This document shows positions 31,706 through 45,051 of a stretch of DNA of 64,000 bases, one piece after another. The stretch is taken from NCBI GenBank assembly GCA_000328365.1, contig KB294550.1:85545-149544 (forward strand), in the 5' to 3' direction. Made by a program: the position numbers and the translations under genes. This stretch comes from Capitella teleta (lineage: Eukaryota > Annelida > Polychaeta > Capitellidae). How positions within the stretch are numbered: position 1 is the first letter of the stretch; the number at the start of each line of letters is the position of its first letter. The notes beneath the pieces are model-generated. The model was not told the origin of the DNA. It was given only the letters and a program-made list of their open reading frames with translations, and made no database searches.

Positions 31706-32410
31706 CAGGATGTTGCTCTGCGCGTTAAGGAATGCTGGGTTGGTTATTTATTGGTGAAGAAGAAGAAGGAGAAGAAGAAGAAGAATTTATTGTTGAAAGC
31801 GAACAGGAAAAAAATAAAAATAAAAATAAAATAATGATAAAAAGTAGACGAAATAACGGAAATTCAAACAAAGATAATAGATCATCGCAATCATCAAAAG
31901 GCGATAGAAGCAAAAATAATGCTTTTTTTTTTCTTTTTTTTTTGAGTTTTTGAACTACATGTATTCATGTATAAATATTGCAAAAACAGATATTCAGAGT
32001 GCTATACTTTTTTTTCAATGGCATACAATGCTATAGCATACATCTCACAAGTAAGTGGCAATTGTTAAACATTTTACATTTTTCTTGAATACTTTAATGT
32101 GGTTGTGGGATAAGAGAGAAAAGGGAGAAATGAATTCGTTGAGCAGTTTGGGCAGAAGAAATAATAGAGTTTTCTGTCTGAGAGTGGTTCTGCATCGAGT
32201 ATCATACATACTGCGTGTCATTCGTGTTGGGATTCAGCTGATTCGTCCGGTGGATGCAGCAGTCCTGGCAGGTGATGCTTGTAACTGGATACGATGGCGA
32301 TATACCTCTCACAAGAACCTATTTCCACTTGCATCTGTTTCGAGAGAAACTACAATTGAATCAATAATTGTAAGGTTATAGCAGAATATGCCTACTTACT
32401 TAGATCCACA
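31706..32410. other. Intergenic, GA-rich then AT-rich, nothing identified
   Basis: A GAAGAA-rich stretch (about 31755-31800) and A/T runs. No gene supported. Confidence 0.5.
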
Positions 32411-32791
32411 TCAGTTACAGTTAATACGAGCATTCACTATTTTCAACAGAAAAACAGCATCTTCAATAATGACTCCAGCCAGGGTACTTGTCAAAGTAGT
32501 GCTGATGTAATCTAAGAAATCTGGTTCGATCGGAGTTTTCCCTGACCATGGCCACCCGCCCTCATTTGCGGTTCTTTTGGTCATTCTGCCACGTTCTTCA
32601 AAGCTTGCAACTCTGTCCTGCTCTTTGCAGCATTGGATGTTCAAGGTCAGATGCATTTCACAGCCAGCGACTCTAAGCGAGTTTACAATCACTGCTATAG
32701 TTGTGACAGTAGCACTAATGTTTATCTCATAAAATCCAAACAAAGCAGAGAGTTTGTATTGAAGCGCCTTACAAGAGATGACATTCATCAA
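32411..32791 (-). CDS. Possible small membrane protein or terminal exon, 126 aa, unassigned
   Basis: The frame has two hydrophobic stretches: about residues 20-42 (INISATVTTIAVIVNSL) and about 92-117 (LDYISTTLTSTLAGVIIEDA). Between them is a charged loop. Composition looks protein-like, but there is no clear acceptor, promoter or family match. It may be a terminal exon or chance. Confidence 0.22.
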   Translation of the reverse strand: MMNVISCKALQYKLSALFGFYEINISATVTTIAVIVNSLRVAGCEMHLTLNIQCCKEQDRVASFEERGRMTKRTANEGGWPWSGKTPIEPDFLDYISTTLTSTLAGVIIEDAVFLLKIVNARINCN

Positions 32792-33436
32792 TGCTCGTTC
32801 AGGGGCTCATCTGATTTTGCTCACTCGCATTTAAATGTTCCTCCCTCATTCAAAATATGCTTCTTACTTGATTTCTTTGCATAAATGGGAGCAGAATAAC
32901 ATAGCCAATCCATATACCTGGTAGTTATCTTTTCGAATAATTGATACATTTGAGCAAATTTCAGAGTTTTTGTTTTTGTTTAAACGTTATACCGTTTTCA
33001 TTTTGATTTACTCGAATGAACCAATACATGACATCTGACAAATTCGGATAAATCACTATACAAAGTAATATTTGGTTTCTGATCTCTGTTAATCCTTTAA
33101 TACAGTCGAGAAATATACGGCACTTGTCAGACCCTCGACTTGATGACCTTTGACCTTCTGAGTCAAGCAGACAGGACAAGATTTTAATTATCGCGATGTT
33201 CATCAGCCACTTCGTACATTCATTGCATATTTTCACAACATATAAATTAAAGCCTAAAGTTTCTCTGATATTAACACCAAATTCTGGTGGTGGTACGCAT
33301 AATTGCCGACTGAAAATCGAGGCGACGCCATCGTGAAGACGGTCTCCGCATGGCTTATTTTAACGCATACGTGATCATAACGTCCAATGAGCGAAGGCGT
33401 TATGAGATTGCATTGTGAGACTTTAACATTAGGTGA

Positions 33437-33619
33437 ATGGCGAGAGTGATCTATGCTATTTTTTTTTTATACGCGTTATTTATGCACGAATCAATGACTC
33501 AAATACACAAGGCTGATTGGCTGACAGACTCTCTGAGTGGTATAATCAATTATAAGGGACATGCAGGCAACGGCAATAAGTTCGGAAGTGAGCAGGATTG
33601 CAAAGAAGTCTGTATGTAA
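33437..33619 (+). CDS. Small secreted protein with a Kunitz-like tail, 60 aa
   Basis: Residues 1-22 form a signal-peptide-like stretch (MARVIYAIFFLYALFMHE). The C-terminal part, NYKGHAGNGNKFGSEQDCKE, resembles the second half of a Kunitz/BPTI inhibitor domain. The first half of that fold is not recognisable here. It may be a remnant of a larger gene. Confidence 0.3.
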   Translation: MARVIYAIFFLYALFMHESMTQIHKADWLTDSLSGIINYKGHAGNGNKFGSEQDCKEVCM

Positions 33620-36600
33620 TGGTGTCAGCCGATTGTATTTCATTTAATGTTTGCTTGCTTCAGAGCTGCGAATGAGATCACGCTCATTGCTTCACAGGTG
33701 GAAACATACTTGGGGTCATTGTTCAATAAATATGACTTATGCCAAATGGTTTTGAAACTTTATGAAAACCCCAGGTTCTCCATAATCTGGAAAACTTACT
33801 TAAAGCAGAATATTCTCCTGGTTTTACCTTTTAATATAAGCCAACGAGAGGGGCATGTAATTAATCATAGAATTGCCTGCATTACGTCCGTGGTTATAAG
33901 TGTAAGGTTAGGGGCTCCAATGTCATAATGTTCGAAGCCAACGCTGCAGAATACCACGCCGGCACGCCCTGATATTGATTGACCTTTGACCTCGTGTCAA
34001 GGATATTATGCGTTTTATTAATTGGTGTATTTCGAACCCTATATCTGCCCATCTGGAATCTTTTTGGTGTGTCCTCGGATAATGTGTCACAGGGAACCTT
34101 TACATTCCGAAATTGCTCTGGCAATACATAACGTATTATTGAGTGCGTTTTGAGTTTTAACCGATGTAAATGGTTTTCCACGACTTGAAATTTGTATTTT
34201 ATAGTTTTGTATCTTACTATGGCCATATAGACGGTATATCAATAGAAATCGTGTGTTAATTATACTTTAAAATAATCAACTACAATTGTTGTCCTATATG
34301 TGGGCTTTTCTATGATTTCTCATGTACACAGCTGATTCTTAACGCACAATGCTCAATGTAATAATCCGAGACGATCCACACAATCTGCTAAAAGCAATAC
34401 ATGAGATCTGATTAGTTGAATTGCAATTGGAAGATATTTAACTGACAATAGAATCGCGTGAAGGTTATTGGCAATTTTCCAATTGAGCTGAAACTGAAAT
34501 TCAGGTATTCTGATTACTATTGCTCACCCGAAGCCACAGTTCTACGAATCCAACAGCCACATGGATCCGGTACCCCTAATAGGCTAATACTGCGTCGGTC
34601 TTGTAATGTAGTTGGGTAAATACACCGATTACAATGAAACAGATATAATTTCTTGCTACAAAACAGAAACAAACAGCTGTGAATTCCTCGTCTTTCTCAA
34701 TAGAAGCCGTCTGCTGAACAATAATAAAACGAAAGCGGATGTGACGTCACAAGATTTCTGGTGGATTGTAATAGAGATGACATCCCCACGGAGTCTCCTT
34801 AAGCTTTATTCACGAACGAGAAAGCGAGGGAGATATGAGGGATGCCAACACACCACTTTATTCCGACCTCGTGTAATCCGGCCATTTCACAATCCGGCCT
34901 TGGGTATCTACAGTGATTCTTACCGTTGTAAATTGGATGTTTATCTAATCACAATGGTCTTTATACCCCTCGAGTAGCGCTTACTCGAATGGCCCATGTC
35001 GCCGAATTATGCATCCACGGAGGATGATATCAAAACACCTAATTATGTTCGTATTTTGTATTTTATTTGTATTGATTTGTTTTCTTTCGTTTGAAACTAA
35101 TTTACTTTGCATCACGAGTAACGCCGACAGATTCCCTTGTAATAGAAGGCAAAACGTGCAAACTTAGCGTTAAATGATCGGATTGAAGGTGATTTATAGA
35201 TTCAGAAATTGCGATCAAAAACGAATCTAGCCAAGGCAATAGTTTGATATATTACAGGCACCCATTGCATCGTTTTCACCGTTCCCCCTTGACCTTGTAT
35301 TTACCCTTGACCTTCGGTTCACCCGTGGCATGAGATGCAATATCACATGTTCTTCAGGCGTCGGGCGATCCTCTCCTCTTGAAGTTGATCGCCTCGCTAA
35401 GCGCCAATAGGAAGTGCGTCATAGGAGCGACTGTCAATCTGTCACTCCGGAATCTGTTCCGGATATGAGGCTCCCGGGTAACAATATCTCAGTTTTTTTC
35501 GGTTGACTCAGGGTGTTCTGAAGGAGGGGGATCACCATGTTTGGAACTTCCGGTGATTGGAAATCAATGAAAGTTATCTTCTGAAAGGGAAACTAAGATA
35601 TAGATCTGCATTACAAACGGTTTATATTTTCCTCCGATGTGAAAACATATAAAGCTATGAATCATTTATAATTATATACTTACATTCCCCGTAATTATAA
35701 GATTTATATTCATAGCGTATGATATCGAAATAGGATGAATTCACAATTTAACATTCATGCGATAGACTGAAATGACATCGAAATTTACCTACAAAATCGC
35801 TTAATCACTTGATACTAATTATTTCACTATTGTACTACATAGGATCACAATTTCTCACACTGAGAACAAATTAAGGATTGCTGTTGAATCTCAGCTGTAC
35901 TCAAACATCCACGGAATACCAATGAGATTATATCAAATGATGATGACAAGAAACCCGAGAGTGAGTAATAGCAGAGCGAGCGATGCACATGCCCAAGCAG
36001 CTCATTATCAACGTTGTGAAGACTTTTAACAAAGTTGGCCTTTCTTGGTGTTAGCAGCCACGATAGCATTGCTGTATCCATCAACGCATTCTAAAAGGAA
36101 TCTTCTAGAACATGCAATCTTTCAGGTCACGTGACGATGATCAATCTTCGGTTTAAGTGAACAAGAGGGGGCTCGAAGTCAACGTTAATTGTGGCCCGTT
36201 GATTTCTTTATACGAATAAAATAATCTCACCAAAACAAACAGAAATTATTCACAGTTTTATGGCAAATGAGTTCTCCGGAAGTATGCAGAGCTAATAGAA
36301 AATGACTCAAGATGGCGGATTGTATTACCTCTTCCGGTGCTACTAGTTCTTGAGATGTCTTGCTACGATTGCTTGAACCGGCTAATGGAACCATTCAAAA
36401 GGATTCAGGATATAATTAATACAATTCAGTCAATTGGCATGCTGTAATTCTATAATTTTATCAAAATTGTTCATTCTCAAAAACCAGAAGTTACTCTGAT
36501 GTTATTAATTTATTCCCGAAATTAAAATCACCCTAACTTTACATATTATAATTGTACGATGCTACCAATATTTACATTTTCAAGCAGGAATGCCTGTCAA

Positions 36601-37037
36601 TTCCAGACACGACAAAGAGCTTGAAACTCTCCAAAATCACGTAGAAGTGGTTGATTGCACGTGGACATGAAGTGAGCATCCATAACGGCGCAAAAAGTGG
36701 TAAGCGGACAAGATCACCTCGTAAATTGGACCCCAGATCGTGCACCTGAATACAGACGAAGAAAGAGATGCTGTGCAATACATTTGCTCCGCATGTTAGC
36801 CCATTAATTGACAGGTGAGAGGGTGTGTGTGTGCTGAAGGATTCAGCCTGCAATGCTATTAACTTAGTGTTCTGTTCACTTTTCTTACATCTTTTTGATC
36901 CCAGATTGGACCCCATCGTTTCCATTGGCAATGGTAGAGGCATATATTGGCAGGTGGTATACAGTAGAAAGTAAATATATAGATATTTCATTTTGTACCA
37001 ACATGCTCAAAGTGCTGCCCATTAATCAAGAATACAT
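33620..37037. other. Gene-poor stretch, nothing identified
   Basis: A 121-codon plus-strand open frame at 34612-34977 has no family features or splice context. No repeats recognised. Confidence 0.45.
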
Positions 37038-37275
37038 ATGGTTAGTTTAGTGGTTAAAGGTCGTCCGACCTAAGAGGCTGCACTTTGGTTGGTCCCGACC
37101 TAATACGTAAGTGGTTGAATTATACGGATTATTTTGGACAAACTGTCATCCGGCTCGACAAACCGGCCGACAAACACAGAGACACATAGACACAATCGGA
37201 TAATCCCTCCACTATAGTTGCCGAACATAATCTAAGTAAATTCAAATGAATAAACCAGGTCTAGCCGTCTAGGTC
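37038..37275 (+). mobile_element. tRNA-derived SINE, family C
   Basis: The head GGTTAGTTTAGTGGTTAAAG fits an A box, and GGTTGGTCCCGACC some 40 bases on resembles a B box. The body continues with a CGACAAACCGGCCGACAAAC segment and ends near ATAATCCCTCCACTATAG. Only this copy is in the window. Confidence 0.6.
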
Positions 37276-39934
37276 AATGTGTACCCCATTTAATCATCTG
37301 CGCTATTCCTTTGAAGTGTTTTATTTCTGAAAATAAAATTCAATTCCCGATGCAACCCTTTTGCACTCGTCAACAATCACACGCGACTCATCAAACAAAT
37401 TGTCCAGCAAATTAGATTAATTGTAACGCAATATATGTCTAGACACACGGCTCGATGCTAAACTCATCATCAATGTGATCCGCACTCATTCAGAAACAGT
37501 TCTGAGGACCAATTAAGTGCGATAATCAACCCGCTTCTAAGTTTCAATCAAACTGCACAACGAGTCTGTTGTTATCCATATGGCAATCGCAGAATGGGCC
37601 GATTGAAGATATTATGCAAATATATTTCACAATAATTTCCACTTTCAGACCCTCCTTAGTCATAGATGATTGGTTTTTGTTTTAATCTCATAGATAATTC
37701 TCCGTTGAATCGAGACTGATTCAAAACCAAGGAGAACAATTCAAAGATCTTCATTCAGGTAACAAAGATTACACCTTGAACGACCCGCCATTTTGCACGG
37801 CTTCCTTTCCTTTCTTGGCAATTATTATCTGGTTTGGTTCTGATCTGCTTTGTGTTCGTTGTGTAAGTCTGGCAATCTGTATAACACACGGTATACCATA
37901 ATAATAATCAGCTCAGTGTTAATCTTGGTTTGCTCGTTATTATCTCATATGATAGGCAATTGATCTATGATCTGTGAATCATTCATTTTGGACTTAAAAT
38001 ATGATGAGTTCAATTGCATATATAAACATCTCGTATAATGACTTGTAATTCCTCTTGAAAGCATCATTCTTAATTTGGATATATGCTGTTATTATTTTTA
38101 ATTGATTTCCCGATTCAAATAAAAAGCGCAACAATGGCTTAAAATTTTAATGCACATAATTATTTTTATGGAGATAATGCAACAGCCAAACAGTTAAAAA
38201 TTATACCTCCAATTATTAATTCACAATAGCAACTGTTATGTTTCAGCATTTCCTCTTTTGTTGCACCGGCAATTTTCAGAGAGGCATGTATTGGTTGGCT
38301 GTATTGGGGTAGCTACAGTGCAGAACCCCCCCCCCCCCTCCCTGTGAATTGTACAGTGTATCAAAATAGAAGCTAGTGAACTCTCGCTGCAATCACAGTA
38401 TGTAGCATAAAAGCATTCAGTTGTATCGGTTTAACAAATGTGAATATATGTAGTATTAGTGAACAAGATTTGCACCTGTACGTTTCAATCAGATTTTCTT
38501 TTAGTGCTCTTTTTTTTCTTTTGCACTAGGTATGCCAGGGCTGAGTTGCATATTTTCATTCAACGTGTCGCTTTCGCCAAGGAATATCGACTGAAATCGC
38601 TCTCCCTTTGATCCAAGATTCGTTCCCTTATTTTATTGCAAGATGAGCTGTCATTTGCAGCGTCAGGCTGTGGTGAAAGATGAAAGAGTTATGTTTAAGT
38701 TTTCCCTGAATTGTTAGTTAAAGAATTCAAATGGAAAGAATGTGATTAATGACTTGATTAAAACGGTAATTGCTGTCTTAAAATTGTCTGTTGGCAGGTA
38801 AATAGTAAGTATGACAGGTGTGAGTTGAACACGTGTGATTATTGCTGACCAATAATCGGTATAGGTAAGGACATAATTATAGCTATCGATATAAGCGTAG
38901 CGCATTAATTGCTACAGAAATATAACGTTAGCATCGACACAACAAATTTTTAATCGGCTCCAGACGCTAAATAGAATTTTCAAAATTCTACTGATCGATT
39001 GAGTTTTGACCTGTGCGATAAACCAAATTAGCAAAGTTTTCCTCTTTAGTATAGATGTACATATGAAAACTCTTAGTACAGTAATTAGCAGACCTATAGT
39101 ACAAGTATAGTTGAGCGTTTATGCGCTTGATACATGTAGAGAGGAAATTGAACCTGGCTCATTGACGAAAGAATAAAAAAAAAAAAAAAAAAAATTATGT
39201 AAGATATATTAAAGATGGACCGTATACCGTTGCAAGGAAAAGGCCAAACCAAGCTAAGCCAAAGTCTCCAAAGGAAGACTTTGGCTTAGTGAATTTCAGT
39301 GAATGTCTTTGCGCAACACATAATGTTAGTTCATGATTACATGATAAGATATACATAGCTGAACCTCTTCCTATTGCTTATGTGATTTCGCCTCGTGTTC
39401 TGCCTCATATCCTGTTTAAACCGTGTCTCTCTATATTCAGCTGACATATAAGCCATTGAGTCACCACCCACACGCCATAATTCTATCCCACTGGATCCTG
39501 ACGAATCATGTTGTCTCTGCCCGGTCTGGGCTGGATGATCTGGAGAGTCCGACTCGGGGTGGTCACTCTTGATACTTCTGTTCGTGGACAATCATTTACT
39601 GACCCACTCACATGACATCGCTGCCCCAGGAATACGTAGCAACTGGATGCTATGGAAAATCTTTAAATTTCTGGATTCCACGTGGATCGTCAAACGTGAC
39701 AATGCAACAATAATGTTGGCAGTTCAAACGATAACGATAATGAGCAAAGAACTATGGTGTCCATTTAAACCATATTTCTACTTGAAACCAGATTAAATCC
39801 AATTTGTTTGCTTGTTTGCTTTTCTGTGCTCCAAATACTAATAATAATGATTTGTCGATATTATATATTTATAAAACGTTCATTACAAGAAAAAAAAAAC
39901 TGTTTAAATAAGTTACTGTTTGTGTTCAAACACG
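37276..39934. other. Gene-poor AT-rich stretch with a C-run and a hairpin
   Basis: C13 lies at 38336-38348 and an A-run near 39177. The hairpin at 39254-39289 is listed separately. Otherwise nothing is recognisable. Confidence 0.5.
39254..39289. repeat. Tight perfect hairpin, 16-bp stem
   Basis: CTAAGCCAAAGTCTCC pairs with GGAAGACTTTGGCTTAG across an AAA loop, with a single one-base bulge. Confidence 0.75.
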
Positions 39935-40354
39935 TTACTGTTCAATCTATGTTTAAACATACAGCAATGCTGTTCAATCTATGTTTAAACATACAGCAAT
40001 GCTGTTCAATCTATGTTTAAACATACAGCAATGCTGTTCAATCTATGTTTAAACATACAGCAATGCTGTTCAATCTATGTTTAAACATACAGCAATGCTG
40101 TTCAATCTATGTTTAAACATACAGCAATGCTGTTCAATCTATGTTTAAACATACAGCAATGCTGTTCAATCTATGTTTAAACATACAGCAATGCTGTTCA
40201 ATCTATGTTTAAACATACAGCAATGCTGTTCAATCTATGTTTAAACATACAGCAATGCTGTTCAATCTATGTTTAAACATACAGCAATGCTGTTCAATCT
40301 ATGTTTAAACATACAGCAATGCTGTTCAATCTATGTTTAAACATACAGCAATGC
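39935..40354. repeat. 32-bp satellite, about 13 near-identical copies, made of two palindromes
   Basis: Each unit contains TATGTTTAAACATA (a perfect 14-bp palindrome) and ACAGCAATGCTGT (a 13-bp palindrome with one central base). Copies appear identical apart from the edges. There are no unique spacers, so it is not a CRISPR array. Confidence 0.95.
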
Positions 40355-41152
40355 TGTCACAGCTACGAATTTTGCGATGCAATTCCATTCCATATACTGT
40401 TCAGTCGGTAAGAAACCTATCGTCCTGCGATCGTGGCGGAAGAGCGACACGTTGAAAGCAATCAAGTCCTGTATGGCAGCCGGTGCAAGTTCTTTGATGA
40501 CATTAAAAGTTATCGGTTGTGTGTTTTACCCGGAATTAACCAGAGAGCCAGTGCAGATAGTTCAGGACTAGAGTGATGTGCTCAAACTAAAAATTACATA
40601 TTAATTGTATATTCATTTGTTTCATCAAAGGAGTGAAATCATAAGGACGGGGCCCAATGACGGTCTTCGAATGAGTGAAATCATAGTTCACACTGTCTTG
40701 TCTTTATTGTTCTCTCTTCTGAATTTCAAACTTGAGTGTAAGACACAGCAACGGGCATTCAATAATATAATTATGAAGTTAACGGGTGGCGGGTATATAG
40801 CACATGTGCTACACAAAGCCATCTGCATGTTCAACATCACACACTGTGTATCATTGGCTGGATCCGACTGAAGGACTATTGACTCAATCGGATCAGGAGA
40901 GTAATAGTTGTTTCAAATTAAGCAATTAATTAGTATGATGCGAAATAATATCTGCCAGAAGACACAGTAACACCCAACGAATGTACTTTATTTGGCGATA
41001 CAACAATTAAGATAGAATTAAAATTCAGCTTGCAATTCATAATATGTGCGAATAAAAAGCATTGAATTAGGCTCCAATGGTTTTTATATAGCTTGAGGAG
41101 GGTAACAATATTTATATGATAGACAATGACAAAAATAGCATTGGCTCTGGAA
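40355..41152. other. Unassigned stretch left of the duplicated GPCR exon
   Basis: A 64-residue plus-strand frame at 40377-40571 has mixed composition but no recognised family. Nothing else seen. Confidence 0.4.
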
Positions 41153-41170
41153 TTTTCTGAGCACTGAGTA

Positions 41171-41903
41171 TTATATCTCTGAGACAGTGGACACTGCTCG
41201 CATACTGGTGAAGCGCGTGGCTCTAGAGGCGTACGAATCCATGGTGTTCGACATCGATCGTTTGTAGATCCGTGCGTGTTCATCTCGACGACACACGCAT
41301 AGAATGCTTCGGAATTTACGGCGAAAATTTTGGCTAAAAATAGCATAGAGGATAGGATTGGCGGCGGAGTTGGCATGAGCTAAGGTCATTATGAGGACGA
41401 GGAAAGGCCAGTTTGCCTTGAAGGGCTTAGAAGATAGCAGGTTGTAGAAAAGAGGAACTTGTGCTGGGGCGTAGCTCAGGAAGTAGACGACCACCGTGGC
41501 TATGAGCATCTTGACGACCCCTTTGCGAGCTCTGATGGCGTCGGCGTCTTTCTCCTTTTCGACGCCATCTCGTCGGATGGTCTGCTTGCGATGAAGGCTC
41601 TTGGATCCGGCGAACAGGCGTCGTGACACTATACCGTACAACACCACTTGACTAACAATCGGCGCGAGGAAGAAAAGTAGAAACTCGACTCCTTTGAACA
41701 ACGCTGACATCACTTTGTGGTTCACTGGGAAAACTTGCACGCAGAGCTGGACGTTGAGGCCAGGTGGTGACATAAGCCGGTTAAAGACCGGCACGTGGAG
41801 GCTGAGAATCAACGCTGCCGGCCAGATGACTGCGATTGCGCACAGAACACGACGCCGACTGCAGAGGATGTGCGCCTTGATCGGATGCACGATGGCGATG
41901 TAT
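41171..41903 (-). CDS. Second copy of GPCR exon 2 (allelic or duplicate), no exon 1 of its own
   Basis: The 733-nt exon encodes YIAIVHPIKA through the C-terminus, with the same 243 residues as the exon at 45052-45784. I noticed only about one silent base change. There is no nearby copy of exon 1. An open frame runs 107 codons further upstream to 42226, but that part is intron. Best read as the alternative haplotype of the same exon. Confidence 0.8.
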
Positions 41904-42287
41904 CTGAAAATGAGGAAATATTTAAGCCATAACTGTTGATTCAGTGTTGCAGTTGGAGGGACTGCGCTGAGTGTTTTGAGTGACGAATGACCCACGACGA
42001 CAACATCAGCAATTTGCAATTGGTCATCAGTAGTTTCCCCCAATGAATGCATGGCTCCAATCTCCTTAGAATCCCCGCCGAAATGTTGAGTTGATTTCTC
42101 TCTTTTGATATGGTATTTTGATAGGTGTGAAATAGTGGATATGATCAAATAAAAACCGCCTGAAGGCAGAATAACGAGGCATTTTAAATAGCGATCATGC
42201 TCTTCATAGCATGACACACTGCACACAATTTCCCTGGTTTAATGACCCTCTTAGTCTTAGGTACCACGATTCGACACTATGCAATTA

Positions 42288-42515
42288 AGGGCCGCGATTG
42301 AGCAGTATTAGCGCGCAGAGGGTCGTGGGTTCGATTCCCGGTCAGAGTTTCGAATTTCTCGGCCTGAAAACCCTCATGTTCACCACAACATGACACATTA
42401 CATGGTGTCGAAATGTGGTACCTGGATGGATGAAGGTGGACGAAGTTTTCCTATCCTCGCTGGGTTCGCGCGCTACCACTGTGCCATCTCAACACCCATC
42501 AATTCCTTTCCAAAG
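42288..42515. mobile_element. SINE family B copy with tRNA-like heads at both ends
   Basis: The left end carries a plus-strand head with B box GGTTCGATTCC. The body has CCCTCATGTTCACC and ATGTGGTACCTGG. The right end, read on the minus strand, shows another A box (TGGCACAGTGGTAGCGCG). The two heads face each other. Confidence 0.65.
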
Positions 42516-43591
42516 CATCCAGTCAGCGACGCAAGTAGCTTAAACAGGCCGGAAAGAAGTCCATCTCGTCAGTGTCGACTTGCTAATGATCCCCAATACA
42601 ATCGTTGCATCAAATGTCTTAGTAGCAAGTCACGACAAAGTGTCATAGTTAATGGGTTAGCAGTTACACTCATTCATTTATTCATTTATTTGCGTTACAA
42701 TGATGTTGATATGTTGAGATGTGGGGAGATTAGGGCGTGGTATATAAGTTTCAAGTGTTGTTTTGGTAAAATGTGTTTGATAGAGCGTAGTGAGAAATCG
42801 GGATCAAATTGCCTGAGGCTAAAATAGTTAAATGTTTGGGTTTCACTGTATTCAGGAACTCCCACATCTTAACTTCAACTCACACCAACAAAACTGTTTG
42901 AACTCTAAAATGGTTTACTTTCAATTTTATTAGATCACCTGTTTGGCCTGTAGTGATTATGAATTACATTACCGATGAACAAAGTTAATTATGGTTGCGT
43001 TTCAAGCGTGTAATATGGATTCTAGGTGCGATGTTTTAGTGAACGGTATTATTGTGACCAGCGTGAACAGAACATTCTATTTTATTTTTTCAGACAAGAA
43101 ACTGTGCTTAAGTGTGTAGCTGATTATAAGCATTCATAACGGCCCACGAACGGGTTTCGGGTTTTGATGTCAAAGATTTTTACTTGACTGCAGAGCGACT
43201 TCTCATTGGTCGTGAACACTGATTGCAACCTCTGACCCAGATTCTTTAGGATGAACTCTGAAATTTAGTGTCTGCTTAATTGAAATCCGAAAGATCACCC
43301 AGCAGTTTAGTTTCAAAATCTCCCGCTGATGTTTCGATTAATATCTGAGATGTGGTTATTTCAATGATGACAATACTCAAATAATTTTATTCAATCGCAA
43401 TTTCCTGCATTTTGACATCGAAACAGGAACATGGCTCAAAATGCTCATAAATTCTGAACTGTAACAGGTGTTGAGACTTTTCTTGTCTCATATTAAAAGG
43501 TAATTAGCAGTTCTTTATAAATAAAGCAAAATGTAAACGTTTTAATTTTAAAACTTAAGACTGATATCGTGGCGGCTCACTTTTTGAATTG

Positions 43592-43605
43592 GTTGCCATG
43601 GAAAT
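43592..43605. promoter_or_regulatory. Near-perfect X-box (RFX-like) in the GPCR intron copy
   Basis: GTTGCCATGGAAAT matches the RFX site at 13 of 14 positions. The other copy (46899-46912) is the same. Confidence 0.3.
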
Positions 43606-44538
43606 ATCCGCCTGGCAATCCTCGAATTATCAGATCGCCGAAGTAAAACTCTCCATTAATCTCACAGCCTATATTATAAGGTTCTTTGGGTGTGATCTGC
43701 TTCGATGCGATTCAGCAAACCAATGTAATAACTGAGGCTATCTTTGAGTACGGAACCTCGACAATTACCCTCGCGTATAATGGAAGAAATTGTCCAAGCA
43801 TCTCGCTCTTGTGTCATTAAGCTGTAGCGTTCTACTCTTAATGAAAAGGTATTTCTAAATTATATATGCATAATTGCGTTTGAGTAATAACATTCAAAAC
43901 ATTAATTTTATCTTTACTTTTTGTAAGTTTAATATTAACTCACTGGGGGGTATTTTTATTCACGTATAAACCCAGTTCCTAAGTGGATTTTATCGTCAAT
44001 TGTGTTATAAGCACTTTGGATGGATACTTCCTAGTCCCAGAAGAGGTCTTTGGATCCTTTCAAAAATTTAACGTTTGGAATTAGCATCTGACAGGTCAAC
44101 TCAGAGAGCAGCTATGAGATGGGGACGTGTATACCAGAACGAGGAAACTCAGTCGATTGCACTCTCTAGGCGATTTTATAATTCCATTTTCTCTAAAGAT
44201 TCCTCCCTACACGACGAACGCACAATTGAATGATCTTACATTTTCTCTTGCATCAACTGGTTATAGGAACCTTGGTTTTGTGAGAGGTAGAAAGGGAGCA
44301 CGGGTAAACACCAACATCCTGAGTGTGGTAGGACTGCACAGTCTGAAAGTTTGTTGGTCATTTACAGTGGTCAAGGTCTTCAAATAACGAGAAGATTTAC
44401 AACCAGGTTCTGCGTGAACTTTATAACGAATTTAGGTTTGAGATATTTTGATTTAGTACAGGCCTGCATTGTTACCATCAGAGCATTCTCACATCATGTA
44501 TTTGTGTTTCTCATAATATAGGACAAAATATCGTCAGT

Positions 44539-44834
<296 letters not shown>

Positions 44835-44983
44835 TATGCGTTGATTCTCTGACATCATTGGTTTTCCCTTAGGCGAGGTGAGAGGAAGAAGCTCCCACTT
44901 TAGATGAAATGGCGATATGGTGGATATTAATGTGAATGGGGTCAACATCCGATCAGTCGCAGAAACATCATTAATGTCGATGA

Positions 44984-45033
44984 NNNNNNNNNNNNNNNNN
45001 NNNNNNNNNNNNNNNNNNNNNNNNNNNNNNNNN
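44984..45033. other. Assembly gap (50 N) between the two block copies
   Basis: Placeholder gap exactly at the boundary of the duplicated blocks. Confidence 0.98.
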
Positions 45034-45051
45034 TTTTCTGAGCAGTGAGTA

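Noticed and set aside
32240-32370. Minus-strand ERYIAIVSS phrase resembling a GPCR helix 3 end
   Set aside because: The following residues do not fit helix 4 and no neighbouring exon supports it; chance match.
34612-34977. 121-aa open frame as a gene
   Set aside because: No family features, splice sites or promoter; length is within chance for this much sequence.
39935-40354. Possible CRISPR array
   Set aside because: Eukaryotic context, and the repeats are contiguous with no unique spacers; it is a satellite.
41171-42226. 351-aa open frame taken as a full-length receptor (also at 45052-46107)
   Set aside because: Its first 107 residues are intron read-through. A clean acceptor lies at the Tyr of ERY, and helices 1-3 are in the exon at 48537-48919.
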